DNA of 64,000 bases, taken from assembly GCA_905234265.1 (NCBI GenBank), contig CAJOHJ010000012.1, positions 1 to 64,000 of the forward strand. The letters are read 5' to 3'. The notes beneath the pieces were generated by a model. That model was not told the origin of the DNA. It ran no database searches and was given only the letters and a program-made list of their open reading frames with translations. The first letter of the stretch is position 1. The number at the start of each line of letters is the position of its first letter. Position numbers and translations under genes: made by a program. The DNA comes from an uncultured Prevotella sp. (GTDB lineage: Bacteria > Bacteroidota > Bacteroidia > Bacteroidales > Bacteroidaceae). Shown here piece after piece: positions 8,691 to 16,227 of this stretch.

Positions 8691-9170
8691 TCAGATAAAC
8701 AGCGTTTGTCCGCCTTCGCTCAGCTGTAGGAACGATGCAACTCCCAGTACGTCTTTCACTTCTGGTATGAAGTCTTCCTTCTTCAGCCCCAGTACGTGCA
8801 TGGCCATTTCGCAGGCATAGAAGTTTACTTCAAGAGCCTTGGCGGCATCCACGAGTTCTTCAAGGGTGGCCACATTGTTCTTGCGCATCAGGCTTCGGAA
8901 AATCTTCGGGCCGGCGCCGCAGAAGTTGAAGCGGCTGGTGGGAGCGACGTGCAGTCCGCCCATCATGAAGCCGAAAATCTTTGTCAGCCATGTGCCGCCA
9001 GTAAAGCTGCGTCCCAGCTTGTGCTTGATGGCGTCAAGCCCCCAGAAGGTGAAGAAAATATTTACTTCATATCCAACGGCCGCAGCACCCGTGGCGAGGG
9101 TGAAGACGGCTGTCAGCTTGTCGAAGTCGCCGCTGAAGGCGATTATGCTTAGTTTCTTTGTGTCGCTCAT
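8691..9170 (-). CDS. DsrE/DsrF/DrsH-like family protein
   Basis: The sequence of 159 residues matches the DsrE-like sulfur relay family, with an N-terminal IIAFSGDFDKLTAVFTLATG, an aromatic segment (NIFFTFWGLDAI), and candidate redox cysteines in FNFCGAG and NFYACEMAMH. Related proteins bind persulfide on a conserved cysteine and exchange it with TusA, whose gene follows 33 bases downstream. Membership in the operon supports a sulfur-relay role. The exact partner is inferred. Confidence 0.87.
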   Translation of the reverse strand: MSDTKKLSIIAFSGDFDKLTAVFTLATGAAAVGYEVNIFFTFWGLDAIKHKLGRSFTGGTWLTKIFGFMMGGLHVAPTSRFNFCGAGPKIFRSLMRKNNVATLEELVDAAKALEVNFYACEMAMHVLGLKKEDFIPEVKDVLGVASFLQLSEGGQTLFI

Positions 9171-9189
9171 AGTCTAAAGGACTTTCTTG

Positions 9190-10131
9190 TTATACGTTTT
9201 CCGATTTGAACAGTTGTGTGCTGAGGTAGCGTTCGCCGGTGTCGGGCAGCAGAACCACGATGGTCTTGCCTTCGTTCTCAGGCCTACGGGCCAGCTTTAT
9301 GGCTGCAGCTGCGGCCGCACCGCTGCTGATGCCCGTCAGCACACCGTCTTTCGTTGCCAGCAGCCGGCCAACGGCAAAGGCCTCGTCGTCCTTGATGCGC
9401 AGCAGTTCGTCATAGACAGCCGTGTCAAGAGTCTTTGGCTGGAAGCCGGCACCTATGCCCTGTATCTTGTGAGGCCCAGGACGGCCGCCAGACAACACTG
9501 CCGACGTGTAAGGCTCTACGCCAACAACCTTTACTGCGGGATTATGCTCCTTCAGCACCTGGCCTACGCCAGTGATGGTGCCGCCAGTGCCTATGCCTGC
9601 CACAAAGATGTCTACATTGCCGTCAGTGTCGCGCAGTATTTCCTCTGCAGTCGTCCTGCGGTGTACTGCCGGGTTGGCTGGGTTTTCAAACTGCTGTGGA
9701 ATGTAGGCATTTCCTATGCTGTCGGCCAGTTCCTGAGCCTTGCGTATGGCACCAGCCATACCTTCATAGGCTGGTGTCAGCACTATCTCTACTCCGAGAG
9801 ATTTCAGCAAGGCCCGACGCTCTGTCGACATTGAGTCTGGCATGGTGAGTATCAGTCGATAGCCGCGTATGGCTGAAATAAAAGCCAAGCCGATGCCAGT
9901 GTTGCCTGACGTCGGTTCTATGATAGTTGTGTTGGGGTCTATTAGTCCCTTGCGCTCGGCCCGCTCAATGAGGGCGAGTGCTGTGCGGTCCTTGACGCTG
10001 CGCAGTGGGTTCAGGAATTCCAGCTTTGCCACAATGCGGGCCTTGAGGTTCAGTTCCTGTTCTGTTCCTGACAGTTCCAGCAGCGGTGTGTTGCCGATGA
10101 GTTCAGTCAGCGTGTGTGCTATTTGTGCCAT
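9190..10131 (-). CDS. cysK: Cysteine synthase (O-acetylserine sulfhydrylase family)
   Basis: This 313-residue fold-type II PLP enzyme has Lys47 in NPLRSVKDR as the Schiff-base lysine, [10 protein letters not shown] as the substrate loop, and [15 protein letters not shown] as the phosphate cup. The family makes cysteine from O-acetylserine and sulfide. The mycobacterial CysM relative uses a thiocarboxylated carrier (CysO) instead, with release of cysteine by a JAMM peptidase. The JAMM gene here starts 13 bases upstream of this one, so a CysM-like reaction is possible. Sequence alone does not decide between sulfide and carrier thiocarboxylate as donor. Confidence 0.93.
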   Translation of the reverse strand: MAQIAHTLTELIGNTPLLELSGTEQELNLKARIVAKLEFLNPLRSVKDRTALALIERAERKGLIDPNTTIIEPTSGNTGIGLAFISAIRGYRLILTMPDSMSTERRALLKSLGVEIVLTPAYEGMAGAIRKAQELADSIGNAYIPQQFENPANPAVHRRTTAEEILRDTDGNVDIFVAGIGTGGTITGVGQVLKEHNPAVKVVGVEPYTSAVLSGGRPGPHKIQGIGAGFQPKTLDTAVYDELLRIKDDEAFAVGRLLATKDGVLTGISSGAAAAAAIKLARRPENEGKTIVVLLPDTGERYLSTQLFKSENV

Positions 10132-10144
10132 GTCCTGTAAATTA

Positions 10145-10552
10145 TTAAAGGTGTATTTCTTTGTCTATAACTTCTCCGCCTGCAATCTTGAACGAGTTCA
10201 GGTGTATGCCTTCATGCAGTGACAATATTGCGTAGCGGATGTTTGGGTCGTTAGCCAGACGGATGTCTTCTTGCGACGGACGCGACGGCGATGCCGGATG
10301 GCTGTGCCAGTTGGCGAGAATTTTCAGCCCGTGTTCGCGTGCATAGCGCAGGGCGGCAAACTGCTCGCGTGGTGCAAACGAGAAATGCTCTGGCGAGTGG
10401 TCGATGTTTTCCATCGGGTAGTTCTCGCTGACCGTTGACTCTTCATGTTGTCCGTCGGCAGTAGTTCCGAGCAGATATCCGCACGACTCGTTTGGTGCTT
10501 CCTTCTGTGCCTGGGCTATCAGTTCGTCTATAATGTTCTGTGGTATTCTCAT
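10145..10552 (-). CDS. JAMM/MPN metalloprotease (HcyD/Mec-like)
   Basis: This single-domain protein of 135 residues has a complete JAMM zinc site: Glu22 in NESCGYLLG, then His83 and His85 in HSHP, Ser93 and Asp96 in SQED. Bacterial single-domain JAMM proteases either trim extra residues from a ThiS-like carrier to expose its Gly-Gly end (HcyD, QbsD) or release cysteine from a carrier (Mec). The carrier encoded at the head of this operon ends in six residues after GGG, so trimming is the favoured role. Cysteine release is an alternative because cysK is the next gene. Confidence 0.9.
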   Translation of the reverse strand: MRIPQNIIDELIAQAQKEAPNESCGYLLGTTADGQHEESTVSENYPMENIDHSPEHFSFAPREQFAALRYAREHGLKILANWHSHPASPSRPSQEDIRLANDPNIRYAILSLHEGIHLNSFKIAGGEVIDKEIHL

Positions 10553-10584
10553 TGTCTCAATTCATTTAAATGCGTGAGAGCCAA

Positions 10585-11397
10585 TCATGCGTCGTGCTTC
10601 AAGTCGCAGGCAGCCTGCTCGTAGTCGATGAGATGGTCGATGGTGGGGTTGCTGCCGCAGATGGCACAGCTGTCGCGGTGCCGGACAGGTACCGTGCGGA
10701 ACTGCATGGTCTTGGCGTCGAAGGTCAGCAGACGGTTGGTGAGCAGTTCGCCGACTCCGGTGAAGTATTTCAGGGTTTCGGCGGCTTGGATGGTTCCCAG
10801 CATGCCGGCAATGGCACCCAGCACTCCAGCTTGGCTACACGTTGGAACTGCACCCACTGGAGGCGGCTCCTTGAACATGCATCGGTAGCAGGCTGTGCCG
10901 GGCAGGTGTGTGAACGTCTGGCCGTTGAAGCGCAGAATGCCTCCGTGCGAGAATGGCTTGCCAGCCATTACGCAGGCATCGTTGATGAGGAACTTGACCG
11001 GGAAATTGTCGGTTCCGTCCACCACGAAGTCGTATTCCTTAATGATGTCCAAAGCATTGCTGGAGTCGAGGAAAGTGTGGAAAGTGTCCACCTTTACGTC
11101 GGGATTGATGGCCAGCATTTTCTCCTTGGCACTCTCCACCTTTGCAATTCCAACGTCCTTCGTAAAGTGTATCACCTGCCGCTGCAAGTTGGAAAGGTCT
11201 ACCACGTCGGCATCAACAATTCCTATGCGGCCCACGCCTGCAGCTGCCAGGTAGAGGCTTACGGGGGCTCCCAAGCCGCCGGCACCTACCACCAGCACGC
11301 GCGCGTTCATTATCTTTTCTTGTCCCTCAACGCCGACGTCTTGCAAAAGGATGTGGCGCGAGTAGCGTTGTATCTGTTCTTCTGTGAAATCTATCAT
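10585..11397 (-). CDS. ThiF/MoeB/HesA-family adenylyltransferase (HcyF-like)
   Basis: The 270-residue E1-like enzyme has a nucleotide-binding GAGGLGAPV (about residues 38-46), the conserved QRQVIHF and DGTDNFPVKFLINDAC segments, and zinc cysteines in ACYRCMF and CAICG. Such enzymes adenylate the C-terminal glycine of a ThiS/MoaD-like carrier, priming it for conversion to a thiocarboxylate. The carrier gene ends 9 bases upstream. No molybdopterin or thiamine genes are nearby, so a role in the sulfur-transfer pathway fits better than MoeB or ThiF. Confidence 0.9.
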   Translation of the reverse strand: MIDFTEEQIQRYSRHILLQDVGVEGQEKIMNARVLVVGAGGLGAPVSLYLAAAGVGRIGIVDADVVDLSNLQRQVIHFTKDVGIAKVESAKEKMLAINPDVKVDTFHTFLDSSNALDIIKEYDFVVDGTDNFPVKFLINDACVMAGKPFSHGGILRFNGQTFTHLPGTACYRCMFKEPPPVGAVPTCSQAGVLGAIAGMLGTIQAAETLKYFTGVGELLTNRLLTFDAKTMQFRTVPVRHRDSCAICGSNPTIDHLIDYEQAACDLKHDA

Positions 11398-11406
11398 AAT
11401 AATGCA

Positions 11407-11422
11407 TTAAGAATTAAGAATT
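11407..11422 (-). repeat. Two-unit heptad TTAAGAA at the carrier gene's 3' end
   Basis: Two TTAAGAA units (11407-11413 and 11414-11420) encode the last residues and the TAA stop of the sulfur carrier. This is the shortest member of the heptad group, and chance cannot be ruled out for this copy alone. Confidence 0.45.
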
Positions 11423-11631
11423 GCACTTCCTCCTCCCATGAAGTAAAGGAAGTCCACCTTGTCGCCTTCCTGGATTTGTATCTTCTCCCAGTCCTCGCGC
11501 TCGGCAAATTCCTCGTTCACCTGTACAGACACCATTTCCGGATTGTCTATCTCCAGTTGCTTGGTCAGCTCCGTAACGTTTGCTGGCAGAGCAACCTCCT
11601 TTGCGTCTCCGTTCACATAAATCTTAGCCAT
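11407..11631 (-). CDS. ThiS/MoaD-like sulfur carrier protein with C-terminal extension (HcyS-like)
   Basis: This small ubiquitin-fold carrier has 74 residues from the ATG at 11631, chosen because MAKIYVNGDAKEVALPANV aligns with the ThiS N-terminus. An in-frame ATG also exists 12 bases upstream. The protein does not stop at Gly-Gly: Gly66-68 are followed by SAILNS, so the carrier must be trimmed before adenylation. That matches the JAMM protease encoded two genes downstream. The last five codons, including the stop, fall in a two-unit TTAAGAA repeat, so the tail may derive from repeat sequence. First gene of the nine-gene operon. Confidence 0.88.
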   Translation of the reverse strand: MAKIYVNGDAKEVALPANVTELTKQLEIDNPEMVSVQVNEEFAEREDWEKIQIQEGDKVDFLYFMGGGSAILNS

Positions 11632-11707
11632 AGAAATTCTCATAGTTTTATTAGTTCTTTTTTCGTTTGTTTTCTCTCTGTCAGGAAACACATGTTTTCC
11701 GACGTTG

Positions 11708-11715
11708 CAAAGGTA
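11708..11715 (-). promoter_or_regulatory. -7 element of the sulfur operon promoter
   Basis: TACCTTTG on the minus strand matches the Bacteroidetes -7 consensus, about 75 bases before the carrier ATG. No TTTG is found at the -33 distance. The ATACCATAAA half of an inverted repeat lies just upstream, suggesting regulator-dependent transcription. Confidence 0.65.
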
Positions 11716-11727
11716 TGGCAAAAGATT

Positions 11728-11778
11728 ATACCATAAAATAGCATAGTTACGGTAAATTGCATACCATGTTTATGGTAT
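11728..11778. promoter_or_regulatory. Candidate operator: ATACCAT inverted repeats
   Basis: ATACCATAAA (11728-11737) and TTTATGGTAT (11769-11778) form an exact 10-base inverted repeat. A further ATACCAT at 11761 makes a compact palindrome, ATACCAT-GTTT-ATGGTAT (11761-11778). The three half-sites lie between the divergent sulfur operon and hsp20, immediately upstream of the operon's -7 element. The binding regulator is unknown. Confidence 0.55.
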
Positions 11779-11827
11779 TATGACACAATGGCATTTGTTT
11801 TACGACATTTTGACAGCATTTTCGCAT

Positions 11828-11843
11828 TGGCATTGAAGTTGCA
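11828..11843 (+). promoter_or_regulatory. Sigma-54 (-24/-12) promoter of hsp20
   Basis: TGGCATTGAAGTTGCA has the GG and GC dinucleotides at sigma-54 spacing and matches TGGCAyr-N4-TTGCA at nearly all positions. The start codon is 81 bases downstream, leaving room for a leader with a Shine-Dalgarno site. Confidence 0.6.
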
Positions 11844-11910
11844 TTAATTCTGGTGAGAGCCGATGAGGCAATCAAAAACAAAAGTATAACCAATTTAAAA
11901 CAATAGAATT

Positions 11911-11917
11911 AGGAGGT
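11911..11917 (+). promoter_or_regulatory. Full Shine-Dalgarno site of hsp20
   Basis: AGGAGGT lies 7 bases before the ATG at 11925. Strong Shine-Dalgarno sites are rare in this lineage, and none of the other starts examined here has one, so it suggests high translation of the chaperone. Confidence 0.7.
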
Positions 11918-11924
11918 AACGATT

Positions 11925-12350
11925 ATGATGCCAATGATGAGAAGTAACAACTGGATTCCAACAGTGTTCAACGATTTGTTCTACAACGATTTCATGCCGA
12001 AGGCCAACGCCACGGCTCCGGCCATCAACGTAAAGGAGTCTGACAAGGCATATACCGTAGAGGTGGCCGCTCCGGGCATGAAGAAAGAAGACTTTAACGT
12101 GCATATCAACGACGAGGGCAACCTCATCATCAAGATGGAGCAGAAGCAGGAGCATAAGGAGGAAGACAAGAACACGCGCTATCTGCGCCGTGAGTTCAGC
12201 TACTCGAAGTATGAGCAGACGCTGATATTGCCCGACGATGTCAAGAAGGATGCGATTTCTGCCAAGGTGGAACACGGTGTTCTTACCGTAGAGCTGCCCA
12301 AGGTGGTAGAGGAGAAGGTTAAAGTCTCTCGCCAGATAGAAATCGGCTGA
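11925..12350 (+). CDS. Small heat shock protein, Hsp20/alpha-crystallin family
   Basis: This 141-residue ATP-independent holdase has a short Met-rich N-terminus and an alpha-crystallin domain from about residue 33 (APAINVKESDKAYTVEVAAP), with the LILPDDV and HGVLTVELPK signatures, ending in a short tail. Such proteins bind unfolding proteins and pass them to the Hsp70 system. The gene stands alone between the divergent sulfur operon and a strong terminator. A sigma-54-type promoter and a full Shine-Dalgarno site precede it. Confidence 0.96.
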   Translation: MMPMMRSNNWIPTVFNDLFYNDFMPKANATAPAINVKESDKAYTVEVAAPGMKKEDFNVHINDEGNLIIKMEQKQEHKEEDKNTRYLRREFSYSKYEQTLILPDDVKKDAISAKVEHGVLTVELPKVVEEKVKVSRQIEIG

Positions 12351-12411
12351 TGCAACAGCTTTGAGAACTGCAGACACATTATTATTAATTTAAGGTAAAA
12401 AGGTAAAACAG

Positions 12412-12450
12412 AAAAGCCTGCACTACTGTTATAAGTTAGTGTGGGCTTTT
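12412..12450 (+). terminator. Rho-independent terminator after hsp20
   Basis: AAAAGCCTGCACTA (12412-12425) pairs with TAGTGTGGGCTTTT (12437-12450) with two imperfect pairs and an 11-base loop. A T-rich tail follows. Confidence 0.8.
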
Positions 12451-12578
12451 TCTATTTTTTATATGTTGAAGCGTTGTCTGTTGTGGATGTATGTCGTGAT
12501 AGACTTGTCGGAATGTAATGAATTTTAAATAAATTAACATAAAATAAGCAAAAAAAAACGCATACAAGCCAAAAATTA

Positions 12579-12586
12579 TAAATTTG
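12579..12586 (+). promoter_or_regulatory. -7 element for the outer-membrane protein gene
   Basis: TAAATTTG matches TAnnTTTG, 42 bases before the ATG at 12629. No clear -33 TTTG is seen. Confidence 0.6.
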
Positions 12587-12628
12587 CAATGAATTATTTT
12601 ACAAAATTCTTTTACAAATAACCTATTT

Positions 12629-13597
12629 ATGATTATGAAGAATGTTACTAAGTTTGCAGTTGTTGCTGCATGTGTGTTGATGGCATCGAATGCTATGGCA
12701 CAGGAACCCAACGAAAAGGGAAACATCACCACAGAAGTACAGTTCAATCCGTTTGCCAACAGTTTTAACACCTTCAAGCTTGAAGGCCTGAAGGCTCGCT
12801 ACTTCCTGACTGATGTTGATGCTGTTCGTGTCAACCTTGGCTTCAATGTTGACAAAAATACCATGACAGAAAATGGAAGCTTGAACGATCGTTTTGAAGG
12901 TGTTACCAATTATTCGGTAGGTTCAAGCGAGCTTGCGACGAAGACTACTGAGACAACTTTCCGTATTGGCGTCGGTTACGAGCGTCACCTCGTACAGCGT
13001 GACCGCATCAGCCTTTATGCTGGTGCAGAAATTGGCTATGAGGGTATCTTTCGTTCTGGTGAGCAGACTTACACAGAGAATGGTGAGAGGTTGGTGACTT
13101 ATGGAACTACCACCACGGTGGCAAAATACAGCGAAAGCCACAATGTCAGCTACGACAAGATGATGCCTGCAGGCAACTATCTTCCTGGCGATGCTTCTAC
13201 AGGCCAGCCAAGCATGAGCGGCAAGTTCAATGAGCATAATTTCTTTGCATCTGTGTTCACAGGCATTGACTTCCAGGTCTACAAAGGAATATATATTGGC
13301 ACAGAGTTCGGCATTCGCTTCACTACGGGTGACAATCGTGCCAGCGGTTCATGGACACAAAACTATAGTTCAACAAATGTTAGCACTTCTGGTTCTACGG
13401 TCAACACCACGACTACTCAGTGGAGCTACTCGTCTGCATCTGGTGTTTGCGAAGGCCTGAGGACAAACTCTGTTTCTGGCTCTACGCCAACAGAGACAAA
13501 GATTCAGAATGCTTACACAGGCAGTGAGTATACTGCCTCTTCAACAAATCTGAAGATTTATATTGAGCCTGCCCTTCGTCTTGGATGGAGGTTCTGA
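12629..13597 (+). CDS. Outer-membrane beta-barrel-like protein of unknown function
   Basis: The 322-residue protein has a signal peptide (KFAVVAACVLMASNAMA, cleavage before QEPNEKG). Alternating hydrophobic and polar strands follow (YFLTDVDAVRVNLGF, TFRIGVGYERHLV, ISLYAGAEIGYEG), and it ends in an aromatic Arg-Phe (LRLGWRF), typical of an outer-membrane barrel C-terminus. Ser/Thr-rich loops lie at about residues 240-270. The start could be the first ATG or the second one two codons later. No specific family was recognised. It is monocistronic, with its own -7 element and a strong terminator. Confidence 0.8.
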   Translation: MIMKNVTKFAVVAACVLMASNAMAQEPNEKGNITTEVQFNPFANSFNTFKLEGLKARYFLTDVDAVRVNLGFNVDKNTMTENGSLNDRFEGVTNYSVGSSELATKTTETTFRIGVGYERHLVQRDRISLYAGAEIGYEGIFRSGEQTYTENGERLVTYGTTTTVAKYSESHNVSYDKMMPAGNYLPGDASTGQPSMSGKFNEHNFFASVFTGIDFQVYKGIYIGTEFGIRFTTGDNRASGSWTQNYSSTNVSTSGSTVNTTTTQWSYSSASGVCEGLRTNSVSGSTPTETKIQNAYTGSEYTASSTNLKIYIEPALRLGWRF

Positions 13598-13631
13598 ATT
13601 AATAGGAACTTTTTTCAATTATTGTAAGAGT

Positions 13632-13681
13632 GACAGGAAGGAGTCAGACCTACAATAGGTCGCTCCCTCCTGTCTTTTTTT
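13632..13681 (+). terminator. Strong terminator between the barrel protein gene and glnN
   Basis: GACAGGAAGGAG (13632-13643) pairs with CTCCCTCCTGTC (13663-13674), with a nested GACC/GGTC stem, followed by seven T. It lies between convergent genes. Confidence 0.9.
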
Positions 13682-13713
13682 GTGTCTATAAAGTCTCACA
13701 TTTGTCTTGTGAA

Positions 13714-15930
13714 CTATCTTATGAACAGCAGCTCGCGGTATTTCGGCAGCGGCCAGAGCGAGTCGTCGACGATGAGTTCCAGCTTGTCAATCTGGTAGCG
13801 TATGTCGTCAAGCTTTGGCTCTACGGTGTCGTGATAGGCAATGGCCTTTTCATGTTCGTCCTCAATCTTGTTAGCCAGCTTGCGTGCGTTTACCAGATCC
13901 TCCACCTGCTTTTCGATGGCCGATGTGCGCTCGGCAATCTCCTCGATGAGTTTCAGGTTGCGCGCGTTCAGCGTCTCGGCCTTGTCGGCAGGGAAGATGG
14001 CGGCCATGTTTTCGGCGTTCTTCAGCAGTGCCGACTGATAGCGTGTGGCAACGGGAATGATGTGGTTCATCGACAGGTCGCCCAGCACGCGAGCCTCTAT
14101 CTGTATTTTCTTCGTGTAGGTTTCCCACTTTACCTCATTGCGTGCCTCCAGCTCTTTGCGCGTCATGACGCCAAGGCTTTCGAACATCGTGATGCTTTCC
14201 TCGTCGAGGTAGCGTTCAAATATCTTCGGGCATGACTTCTCTACGTCCAGTCCGCGCTTTTCGGCCTCTGCAACCCACTCGTCGCTGTAGCCATTGCCGT
14301 CGAAGCGTATTGGCTTACAGGTCTTAATGTCGTCGCGCAGCACGTCGATGATGGCGTGGAAGATTGCTGAATGCCCTGTGCCGGCCAGTTTCTTTTCCAG
14401 TTCCGGAATGTGTGCGTCTACACGCTTCTTGAACGAGACGAGGGCTTCTGCCACGGCACTGTTCAGGGCTATCATGGCCGATGCGCAGTTGGCCTCGCTG
14501 CCTACGGCGCGGAACTCGAAGCGGTTGCCGGTGAATGCGAATGGGCTGGTGCGGTTGCGGTCGGTGTTGTCTATGAGCAGCTCTGGTATTTCGGGAATAT
14601 CCATCTTCATGCCCTGCTTGCCAGCCATGGACAGAATGTCCTCCTTGTCAGCCTTCTCGATGTGGTCTAACAATTCCGACAGCTGCTTGCCGAGGAAGCT
14701 GGAGATGATGGCTGGCGGTGCCTCGTTGGCTCCCAGACGGTGGGCGTTGGTGGCCGACATGATGCTGGCCTTCAGCAGTCCGTTATGCTTGTAGACACCC
14801 ATCAGCGTCTCCACGATGAATACGGCGAAGCGCAGGTTCTGTTCGGCATTCTTGCCGGGAGCATGCAGCAGCACGCTGTTGTCAGTGCTGAGCGACCAGT
14901 TGTTGTGCTTTCCCGAGCCGTTGATGCCTGCGAATGGCTTTTCGTGCAGCAGCACGCGGAAGCCGTGCTTGCGGGCCACGCGCTTCATGACCGACATCAA
15001 GAGCATGTTGTGGTCGACGGCCAGATTGGTCTCTTCGAATATCGGCGCCAGCTCAAACTGGTTAGGGGCAACCTCGTTGTGGCGCGTCTTGCATGGAATG
15101 CCCAGCTCAAGGGCAACGATTTCCAGTTCCTTCATGAATGCAGCCACGCGCTCAGGAATGGCGCCAAAGTAGTGGTCGTCCATCTGCTGGTTCTTTGCCG
15201 AGTCGTGGCCCATCAGCGTGCGGCCAGTCAGCAGCAGGTCGGGGCGCGCAGCATAAAGCCCTTCGTCGACGAGGAAGTATTCCTGCTCCCAGCCGAGATT
15301 GCTTGTAACCTTCTTAACGCTTGGGTCGAAATAGTGGCACACGTCCGTTGCTGCCACGTTCACTGCATGCAGGGCGCGCAGCAGAGGAGCTTTGTAGTCG
15401 AGGGCCTCGCCGCTGTAGCTTATGAACACGGTTGGTATGCACAGCGTGTCGTCGATGATGAACACAGGGCTGGTGGGATCCCATGCACTGTAGCCGCGTG
15501 CCTCGAAGGTAGAGCGAATGCCGCCGCTGGGGAACGAGCTTGCGTCCGGCTCCTGCTGTACGAGCAGCTTGCCGCTGAACTCCTCTACCATGCCGCCCTT
15601 GCCGTCGTGTTCTATGAAGGAGTCGTGTTTCTCGGCAGTGCCTTCCGTCAGCGGCTGGAACCAGTGCGTGTAGTGGGTGACGCCATTCTCCGTGGCCCAC
15701 TGCTTCATGCCGGCAGCCACGGCGTCAGCAATATGGCGGTCCAGACGGGCGCCGTTGTCCATCACGTCAATCATTTTCTCGTATACGTCCTTGGGCAGGT
15801 ACTTATACATCTTCTCGCGGTTGAAGACCTTCTTGCCGAAATACGCTGCGGGTCTCTCACTGGGTGTTTTTACGTCGAGGGGCTTCTTCTTGAATGCCTC
15901 GCCGACAACCTGAAATCTTAATGCTTCCAT
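13714..15930 (-). CDS. glnN: Glutamine synthetase type III
   Basis: This enzyme makes glutamine from glutamate, ammonia and ATP. At 738 residues it has the large type III size rather than the 470 of type I. Visible motifs are FEARGYSAWDPTSPVF, NEVAPNQFELAPIFE, the NNWSLSTDNSVLLHAPG active-site segment and NRTSPFAFTGNRFEFR. It follows the glnK-amtB-porin group on the same strand but has its own -7 element in a 297-base gap that also carries the porin terminator. Its product feeds the amidotransferases encoded further along (gltB, pyrG, purF, carA, asnB). Confidence 0.97.
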   Translation of the reverse strand: MEALRFQVVGEAFKKKPLDVKTPSERPAAYFGKKVFNREKMYKYLPKDVYEKMIDVMDNGARLDRHIADAVAAGMKQWATENGVTHYTHWFQPLTEGTAEKHDSFIEHDGKGGMVEEFSGKLLVQQEPDASSFPSGGIRSTFEARGYSAWDPTSPVFIIDDTLCIPTVFISYSGEALDYKAPLLRALHAVNVAATDVCHYFDPSVKKVTSNLGWEQEYFLVDEGLYAARPDLLLTGRTLMGHDSAKNQQMDDHYFGAIPERVAAFMKELEIVALELGIPCKTRHNEVAPNQFELAPIFEETNLAVDHNMLLMSVMKRVARKHGFRVLLHEKPFAGINGSGKHNNWSLSTDNSVLLHAPGKNAEQNLRFAVFIVETLMGVYKHNGLLKASIMSATNAHRLGANEAPPAIISSFLGKQLSELLDHIEKADKEDILSMAGKQGMKMDIPEIPELLIDNTDRNRTSPFAFTGNRFEFRAVGSEANCASAMIALNSAVAEALVSFKKRVDAHIPELEKKLAGTGHSAIFHAIIDVLRDDIKTCKPIRFDGNGYSDEWVAEAEKRGLDVEKSCPKIFERYLDEESITMFESLGVMTRKELEARNEVKWETYTKKIQIEARVLGDLSMNHIIPVATRYQSALLKNAENMAAIFPADKAETLNARNLKLIEEIAERTSAIEKQVEDLVNARKLANKIEDEHEKAIAYHDTVEPKLDDIRYQIDKLELIVDDSLWPLPKYRELLFIR

Positions 15931-15980
15931 CTTACTGATTTGTAATTTGACGATTAAAAATATAATTCACTTTCACGGTG

Positions 15981-15988
15981 CAAAATTA
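15981..15988 (-). promoter_or_regulatory. -7 element of glnN
   Basis: TAATTTTG on the minus strand is 50 bases before the glnN ATG. No good -33 partner is present, which would suit an activated nitrogen promoter. No sigma-54 site with correct spacing was found. Confidence 0.55.
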
Positions 15989-16170
15989 TTACATAATGTC
16001 TTGCTCGCGAAATAAATTCTTACGTTTTGTTTGTTAAAAATCGAGTAAAGTTTCATTTTGAAAACTTTCAACCCTTAATTATGTCAAAATGTTATCATAT
16101 TGCACTCAAAACATGCCGTTTTGTTGCAAAGTGGCACTTGCAGGAAATCTCCATGCATTTATTTCCAAAT

Positions 16171-16215
16171 AAAAAAAGCATCCCCTCCTTGGCAAAACTG
16201 CTGAGGAAGGGATGC
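16171..16215 (-). terminator. Terminator after the porin gene
   Basis: GCATCCC (16178-16184) pairs with GGGATGC (16209-16215), and the stem extends inwards through TCCT/AGGA. Seven A on the plus strand give a T run on the minus-strand transcript. Confidence 0.82.
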
Positions 16216-16227
16216 GCCTGGCAAAAA

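Noticed and set aside
11632..11707. Riboswitch in the sulfur operon leader
   Set aside because: The leader is only about 75 bases. I could not make out a SAM, cobalamin or other known riboswitch core.
16123..16142. TGGCACTTGCA upstream of glnN as a sigma-54 promoter
   Set aside because: The GG and GC elements are too close together (the N4 spacer and more are missing) and the strand is opposite to glnN.
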